A stretch of DNA of 9,479 nt from Chloroflexota bacterium. Its GTDB lineage: Bacteria; Chloroflexota; Dehalococcoidia; SM23-28-2; RBG-16-64-32. A model generated the notes under the pieces. That model was given only the letters and a program-made list of their open reading frames with translations, searched no databases and was not told the origin of the DNA. The DNA lies in the NCBI GenBank assembly GCA_016190405.1, contig JACPQO010000283.1, positions 1-9,479 of the forward strand, in the 5' to 3' direction. Made by a program: the position numbers and the translations under genes. Positions 5,850 to 9,479 of this stretch are shown here, one piece after another; position 1 is the stretch's first letter, and the number at the start of each line of letters is the position of its first letter.

Positions 5850-7664
5850 GTGCGTGTCATGGGCCGGCTGAGCCTGCAATACAGGATCGTGGGCGGGGTC
5901 CTCCTGGGTCTGGCGATCCTCTTTTCCTTCTTGGGCTTCCTGGCGGTACGTACTATCAGCAAAGCCAAGGATGTTGCCCTGGAGGAGCGCTTGCAGCTAT
6001 CGGAGACTGTCGCTCAGTCGGTCGACGCCCTGCTGGTGCACACTGCCCAGCAGCTTGAGAGGACAGCCCGGTACGTGGAGGCCAACTCGGACAGGCCTGA
6101 GAAGGAGCAGGTGGAGGAGATACATGACCTGTTGGGGGAGTTCGAATGGATTGTGCGGCTGAGCCCCCAGGGGGAAGTGATGTGGCAGGTGCCAGCGGCG
6201 AGCGAGGGGTCTGGCTGGCCGTTCGCTGGCGACGAGGCGGTACTCTCAGCCCTGAGACAGCCAGGCACGAGCATCGTTCAGTCCAACATCAGGATGCAAG
6301 AGCATCCACATTTGGCCATCGTGATCACCCCCATCGATGACGAGCAGAGCCAGCCCGCGGGTTTTCTGGCCGGCGAACTACAACCAGCGTACGCGGAGGT
6401 GAGCCTGATATCCCTGCCGAAGAGCGAGAACTCAACGCGCGCCGAAGTGGTCGATGCCGAGGGATACATAGTGGCCCACTCCGGCGAGGGAGAGCCCTAC
6501 GAAGTGGACGAGCACGTCGACATCCTGGGGCCCCTCATCGCCGACAATAGGGCGGGCACCGCCATTCACCATGTCGAGGGCGGACCGGACCACGTGGTGG
6601 CCTTCCAGCCCTTTGGTTCGTTGCCCGGCGGCGTGGTCATAGAGCAGACGGAAGATGAGGCGCTGGCCATTCCCCAGGACATGCAGCGGACCATGCTGAT
6701 CTACGGACTGGGGGCCCTGATCGTCGCTTCCGGCGCCGCCTGGTTCCACGCCCACACGGTGGTGAGGCCGATCCGCCACCTGGCGGACGATGCCGCCCGC
6801 ATGGCCTCCGGCGACCTGGAGAGGCCGATCACCGCCACCAGGGAGGACGAGATCGGGGTGTTGTCCCGCCGCTTCGACGAGATGCGCGTCAAGCTCCGGG
6901 CCTCCCTGGAGGAGAGCGCCCGCTGGGCGGAGGAGCTGGAGGACCGCGTGCGCCAGCGCACGCGCGAGGTTGAGGAGCGGAACCGGGAATTGGACTCCCT
7001 CAACCAGGTCCGCCGCCAACTCCTGGCCAAGACCATCTCTGCCCAGGAGGAGGAGCGGAAGCGGCTGGCCCGCGAGCTGCACGATGACTCGGCTCAGACT
7101 CTGACCGCCGTCCTCATGACCCTGAAGACGGCAGAGGACGCACTGGCGTCATCTCCCGCTCAAGCCCAGAAGGCGCTGGCCAAGGGCAGCTCCCAGGTGG
7201 ACATGGCCCTGCGAGAGATCCGGAAGGCGATCCTGGACCTGCGGCCCAGCGCCCTGGACGACCTGGGCCTGGCCTCGGCGGCGCGCTGGTTCGCCGATGA
7301 ACATCTGCGACCGCTGGGGGTCAAGGTCTCGCTGGGGATCAGCGGCGACGAAGGACTGGCCAGCGGCCCGGTGGCCACAGCCGTCTTCCGAATCGTCCAG
7401 GAGGCCGTCAGCAACATCGCCAAGCATTCACAGGCCAAGAACGCCAAGATCAGCCTTGACTTCCGCGAGTCCGAGGTGCTGGTGCTTGTGGATGACGACG
7501 GCCGCGGCTTTGATCTGCGCAGCCTGGAGCAACCGAGGGACGACGGCCGCGGGCTCGGCCTCCTGGGGATGCGCGAACGGGCCGAGCTGTTCGGCGGCAC
7601 GGTGGAGATCGAATCCAGCCCCCAGAAGGGAACGCGCATTCGCGTCCGCGTACCTTTCGAGTAA
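5850..7664 (+). CDS. Sensor histidine kinase 2 (NarX-like HisKA_3 type), no haem motif
   Basis: A 604-residue membrane kinase, paralogous in layout to sensor kinase 1. Parts: helix about 14-34; extracytoplasmic sensor region about 36-278, Cache-like, with no cysteine; helix about 282-299; HAMP about 300-352 (VVRPIRHLADDAARMASGDL); a coiled coil about 352-400 (EELEDRVRQRTREVEERNRE); HisKA_3 with LARELHDDSAQTL, phospho-acceptor His411 and Gln416; HATPase with N-box Asn522 and DDDGRGFD at 548-555, and GLGLLGMRERAELFGG near the end. At the place where kinase 1 carries CHRCH, this protein has AIHHVEGG, so the signal sensed should differ. The start is GTG 5850, nine bases after GGGGAGG (5834-5840); the in-frame ATG at 5859 is too far from that site, and the ATG at 5843 is in another frame. 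Its regulator follows after 10 bases. The ligand cannot be read from the sequence. Confidence 0.92.
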   Translation: MRVMGRLSLQYRIVGGVLLGLAILFSFLGFLAVRTISKAKDVALEERLQLSETVAQSVDALLVHTAQQLERTARYVEANSDRPEKEQVEEIHDLLGEFEWIVRLSPQGEVMWQVPAASEGSGWPFAGDEAVLSALRQPGTSIVQSNIRMQEHPHLAIVITPIDDEQSQPAGFLAGELQPAYAEVSLISLPKSENSTRAEVVDAEGYIVAHSGEGEPYEVDEHVDILGPLIADNRAGTAIHHVEGGPDHVVAFQPFGSLPGGVVIEQTEDEALAIPQDMQRTMLIYGLGALIVASGAAWFHAHTVVRPIRHLADDAARMASGDLERPITATREDEIGVLSRRFDEMRVKLRASLEESARWAEELEDRVRQRTREVEERNRELDSLNQVRRQLLAKTISAQEEERKRLARELHDDSAQTLTAVLMTLKTAEDALASSPAQAQKALAKGSSQVDMALREIRKAILDLRPSALDDLGLASAARWFADEHLRPLGVKVSLGISGDEGLASGPVATAVFRIVQEAVSNIAKHSQAKNAKISLDFRESEVLVLVDDDGRGFDLRSLEQPRDDGRGLGLLGMRERAELFGGTVEIESSPQKGTRIRVRVPFE

Positions 7665-7674
7665 AGTAAGAAGA

Positions 7675-8337
7675 GTGAAGAAGATCCGGGTGCTCATAGC
7701 GGACGACCACACCCTGGTGCGGGAGGGGCTGCGCGCCCTCCTGGAAGGGCAGGGCGATTTCGAGGTGATCGCCGAGGCCTCCAACGGGCACGAGGCTGTA
7801 GACCGGGCCCTGGCGATGCGGCCGGACGTGGTGCTCATGGACATCGGCATGCCGGTGCTGGACGGCCTGGAGGCGACCCGCCGTATCGTCAAGGCGAGCC
7901 CCGCCATTCGGGTCCTCGTCCTCACGGTGCACGAAACGGATGACTACTTCTTCCGGGTCCTGGAGGCGGGGGCGCAGGGCTTTCTGGTCAAGGACGCGGC
8001 CTCCACGGAGCTGGTAGCGGCGGTGAGAGCGGTGCACCAAGGGGGGATGTTCCTCCATCCGCCCCTGGCCAAGCGGCTGGTGGAGGACTACCTGGACCGG
8101 GTGAGCACCGGCGAGGAGCGCAGCACCTACGAAGCGCTGACGGCGCGGGAGCGGGAGATCCTCCAGTTGATCGGCGAGGGCTACACCAACCAGGAGATCG
8201 CCTCCCGCTTGCTGCTGAGCATCAACACCGTGCAGACTCACCGCAGCCGCATCATGGACAAGCTCAATCTGCATAGCCGCGCCGAGCTCATGAAGTACGC
8301 CGTGAGGATGGGCCTTATCAGAGGACCTACTCTGTAA
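7675..8337 (+). CDS. Response regulator 2, NarL/FixJ family (receiver plus LuxR-type HTH)
   Basis: A 220-residue response regulator paired with sensor kinase 2. The receiver is complete: Asp10-Asp11, phospho-acceptor Asp56 (VVLMDIGMPVLDG), Thr84 and Lys106. The LuxR-type helix-turn-helix lies at about 150-212 (LTAREREILQLIGEGYTNQE, recognition part SINTVQTHRSRIMDKL). The recognition part differs from that of regulator 1, so the two should bind different sites. The start is GTG 7675, giving MKKIRVLIADDHT; the frame stays open upstream to 7297, but that part overlaps the kinase and is a shadow. The ribosome site is only AAGAAG-like, so translation probably depends on the upstream kinase. A strong hairpin 32 bases after the stop ends this operon. 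Target genes are unknown; the Fe-S subunit operon downstream and the cytochrome operon upstream are candidates by position. Confidence 0.92.
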   Translation: MKKIRVLIADDHTLVREGLRALLEGQGDFEVIAEASNGHEAVDRALAMRPDVVLMDIGMPVLDGLEATRRIVKASPAIRVLVLTVHETDDYFFRVLEAGAQGFLVKDAASTELVAAVRAVHQGGMFLHPPLAKRLVEDYLDRVSTGEERSTYEALTAREREILQLIGEGYTNQEIASRLLLSINTVQTHRSRIMDKLNLHSRAELMKYAVRMGLIRGPTL

Positions 8338-8369
8338 GTACTAGTTCCGCCGTCCCCCTGTAGCGATTC

Positions 8370-8412
8370 GGCAAGAAAGGGCACTACGAAAAGTAGTGCC
8401 CTTTCCCTTGCC
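8370..8412. terminator. Strong hairpin terminator after response regulator 2
   Basis: AAAGGGCACTAC (8376-8387) pairs perfectly with GTAGTGCCCTTT (8393-8404) around the loop GAAAA. A further GGCAAG (8370-8375) pairs with CTTGCC (8407-8412) across a two-base bulge, giving an 18-base-pair stem. The T residues lie within the stem (CCCTTT) rather than in a long free tail. No minus-strand gene faces it. Confidence 0.75.
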
Positions 8413-8492
8413 TTCTCACCTGTTCCTGCGATGGCCTTACCGGCCAGCTCGCTACGATCAAAGCAGAGATGAAGGGAGTAAGGGGAGAAGCG

Positions 8493-8768
8493 ATGCCCCG
8501 ACCTGTCAGGACGCGGGAAGGGATGTTCCTTCTGGCGGGCGTTCTGGCGACAGCTGGCCTGCTGTTAGTGATTGCCGGCGGCCCCATCGGCTTCATCGCG
8601 ATTCTGCTCGTCGCTTCGGCCGCTGTGCTGGCGGCGGGGCTGGCGCGCGAGATTCTGGCCTTCCTGAGTCCGGGGACGGAGGGTTCGCGCCGCCACAGGG
8701 TGGGCGTGGAAGAAAGCGCCAATCCCGACGCTCGCCCTGATAGGGAAGACGTTCACTTGGCCAAGTGA
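8493..8768 (+). CDS. Small membrane protein preceding the Fe-S subunit
   Basis: A 91-residue protein I do not recognise. A basic N-terminus (MPRPVRTREG) leads into two adjacent hydrophobic helices (about 11-29 and 32-53) joined by a tight GGP turn, followed by a polar, charged tail (about 60-91) probably in the cytoplasm. It has no cysteines; the histidines (His68 and His88) are in the tail. ATG 8493 is preferred because AGGGGAG (8481-8487) lies five bases upstream; an in-frame ATG at 8469 would add eight residues but has a weak ribosome site. Its TGA is separated by one base from the ATG of the Tat-exported Fe-S protein, so the two genes are surely co-transcribed and may be translationally coupled. 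It may be a small subunit or assembly factor for that oxidoreductase, by context only. The stop codon is part of a perfect palindrome. Confidence 0.7.
   Translation: MPRPVRTREGMFLLAGVLATAGLLLVIAGGPIGFIAILLVASAAVLAAGLAREILAFLSPGTEGSRRHRVGVEESANPDARPDREDVHLAK
8753..8768. repeat. Perfect 16-bp palindrome at the gene junction
   Basis: TCACTTGGCCAAGTGA is its own reverse complement. It covers the last four codons and the stop of the small membrane protein and ends one base before the ATG at 8770. As DNA it has the symmetry of an operator; as RNA it could fold into a 6-base-pair stem with GGCC loop directly before that start codon. Its role is unknown. Confidence 0.6.
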
Positions 8769-8769
8769 G

Positions 8770-9479
8770 ATGGCGACTGAGAACGGCGAGGACGTGATGG
8801 GCCGGAAGGACGAACTGCCTGACCGGACGCCAGGAAACGGCCACAGAATGGGCCGCCGCGGCGCCTTGCGGCTTCTCGGACTGGGCACCCTGGGCCTTAT
8901 GCCGCTGCCCCTGCTGCCCTCGCTGCTGCGAAGTGTGGCCGGCCAGGGGCAGGTGCGATCACAGGGCGCTGTGGCCCGCGCGCCCAGCGGCCGCATCCGC
9001 CAGTGGGTGATGATCATCGACCTGCGCTACTGCGACGGCTGCCAGGGGGTGGACAAACCGCCGCAGTGCACGGCGGCCTGCATCGAGGGCCACTTCGCGC
9101 CGGAGCCCATGCAGTGGATTGAGGTGTACGAGGGAGAGCTGCCCGGCGGCGGCACCCAGTTCATCCCGACGCCCTGCCAGCAGTGCCAGAACCCGCCCTG
9201 CGTCAACGTTTGCCCGGTGGGCGCCACCTTTTCCACCCCCGAGGGGACAGTGCTCATCGATCAGGACCGCTGCATCGGCTGCCGCATCTGCATGGCGGCT
9301 TGCCCCTATGACCGGCGCTTCTTCAACTGGGGACAGGCGCCGGTGCCACCGGAGGCACTCCTGGCTGACTACTCGATAGAGCACCAGGTGCCGGCCAGGA
9401 AGGGCACCGTGATGAAGTGCGACTTCTGCCCGGACATGGCGCGCGCCGGGACCCTTCCCTACTGCGTGCAGGCCTGTCC
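8770..9479 (+). CDS. Tat-exported four-[4Fe-4S] electron-transfer subunit (PsrB/TtrB/HybA-like), 3' end missing
   Basis: The gene runs off the right edge; 236 complete codons are visible. Arg29-Arg30 in GHRMGRRGALRLLG, then a hydrophobic stretch (about 33-52), look like a twin-arginine signal, so the subunit should act outside the cytoplasmic membrane. Sixteen cysteines form four cluster motifs: 88, 91, 100, 104; 136, 139, 144, 148 (CQQCQNPPCVNVCPVGA); 168, 171, 174, 178 (CIGCRICMAACPYD); and 217, 220, 232, 236. This is the standard arrangement of the beta subunit in molybdopterin oxidoreductases and some hydrogenases, passing electrons between the catalytic subunit and a membrane anchor. A catalytic and an anchor gene are expected to the right. 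The ATG at 8770 has almost no Shine-Dalgarno sequence and would rely on coupling to the small gene before it; in-frame ATG 8797 after GAGGA (8788-8792) is a real alternative and keeps the signal peptide. The exact enzyme cannot be named from this part. Confidence 0.9.
   Translation, partial: MATENGEDVMGRKDELPDRTPGNGHRMGRRGALRLLGLGTLGLMPLPLLPSLLRSVAGQGQVRSQGAVARAPSGRIRQWVMIIDLRYCDGCQGVDKPPQCTAACIEGHFAPEPMQWIEVYEGELPGGGTQFIPTPCQQCQNPPCVNVCPVGATFSTPEGTVLIDQDRCIGCRICMAACPYDRRFFNWGQAPVPPEALLADYSIEHQVPARKGTVMKCDFCPDMARAGTLPYCVQAC

Noticed and set aside
7450..8274. Long minus-strand open frame opposite response regulator 2
   Set aside because: The + strand carries a complete regulator with all motifs; the minus reading has no recognisable motif and is a GC-rich shadow. 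The same holds for the minus frames at 1171-1863, 2109-2885, 3678-4400, 4605-5255 and 6432-7082.
8432..8446. TGGCC-N5-GGCCA inverted repeat before the small membrane protein
   Set aside because: Five-base GC-rich arms are common in this DNA and nothing else supports a function.

Overview
The window is GC-rich bacterial DNA with every recognisable gene on the + strand, short or overlapping gene junctions, and frequent GTG starts. The mix of a DMSO-reductase-type molybdoenzyme, NarX/NarL-like two-component pairs, and a multiheme c/b-type cytochrome fits a respiratory gene neighbourhood of an anaerobic or facultative bacterium. Such neighbourhoods are common in uncultured Chloroflexota and similar phyla, but the taxonomic guess is weak and rests on style alone.

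Layout. (a) 2-385 is the C-terminal end of a molybdopterin oxidoreductase catalytic subunit that begins outside the window. (b) 478-2912 holds sensor kinase 1 and response regulator 1, overlapping by one base. The kinase has a double-Cache-like extracytoplasmic region that carries a CxxCH c-type haem motif. A CRP/FNR-type dyad lies just upstream. (c) 2913-3074 is a non-coding gap with a likely terminator and TAGAC-type repeats. (d) 3075-5729 is a tight operon: a stand-alone receiver domain that has lost its whole phosphorylation site, two small two-helix membrane proteins that look like diverged tandem copies, and a fusion of a seven-haem cytochrome c to a cytochrome b561-type membrane domain. 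(e) 5730-5849 is a gap with two hairpins and a TATAAT box. (f) 5850-8337 is sensor kinase 2 and response regulator 2, a second NarX/NarL-like pair without the haem motif, closed by a strong hairpin. (g) 8493-9479 is a small membrane protein followed, one base later, by a Tat-exported subunit with four [4Fe-4S] clusters that runs off the right edge. A perfect 16-bp palindrome lies at their junction.

How it may work (inference). The c/b cytochrome fusion is built to pass electrons between the quinone pool and extracytoplasmic partners, plausibly the molybdoenzyme and/or the Tat-exported Fe-S subunit at the two edges. The two kinase/regulator pairs on either side would tune expression. The haem-bearing kinase could read redox state or a gaseous ligand outside the membrane. 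The phosphorylation-dead receiver keeps the residue spacing of the two neighbouring regulators and is the best candidate for an undescribed component, together with the paired small membrane proteins. No RNA genes, CRISPR arrays or insertion sequences were seen, and no gap exceeds 300 bases.
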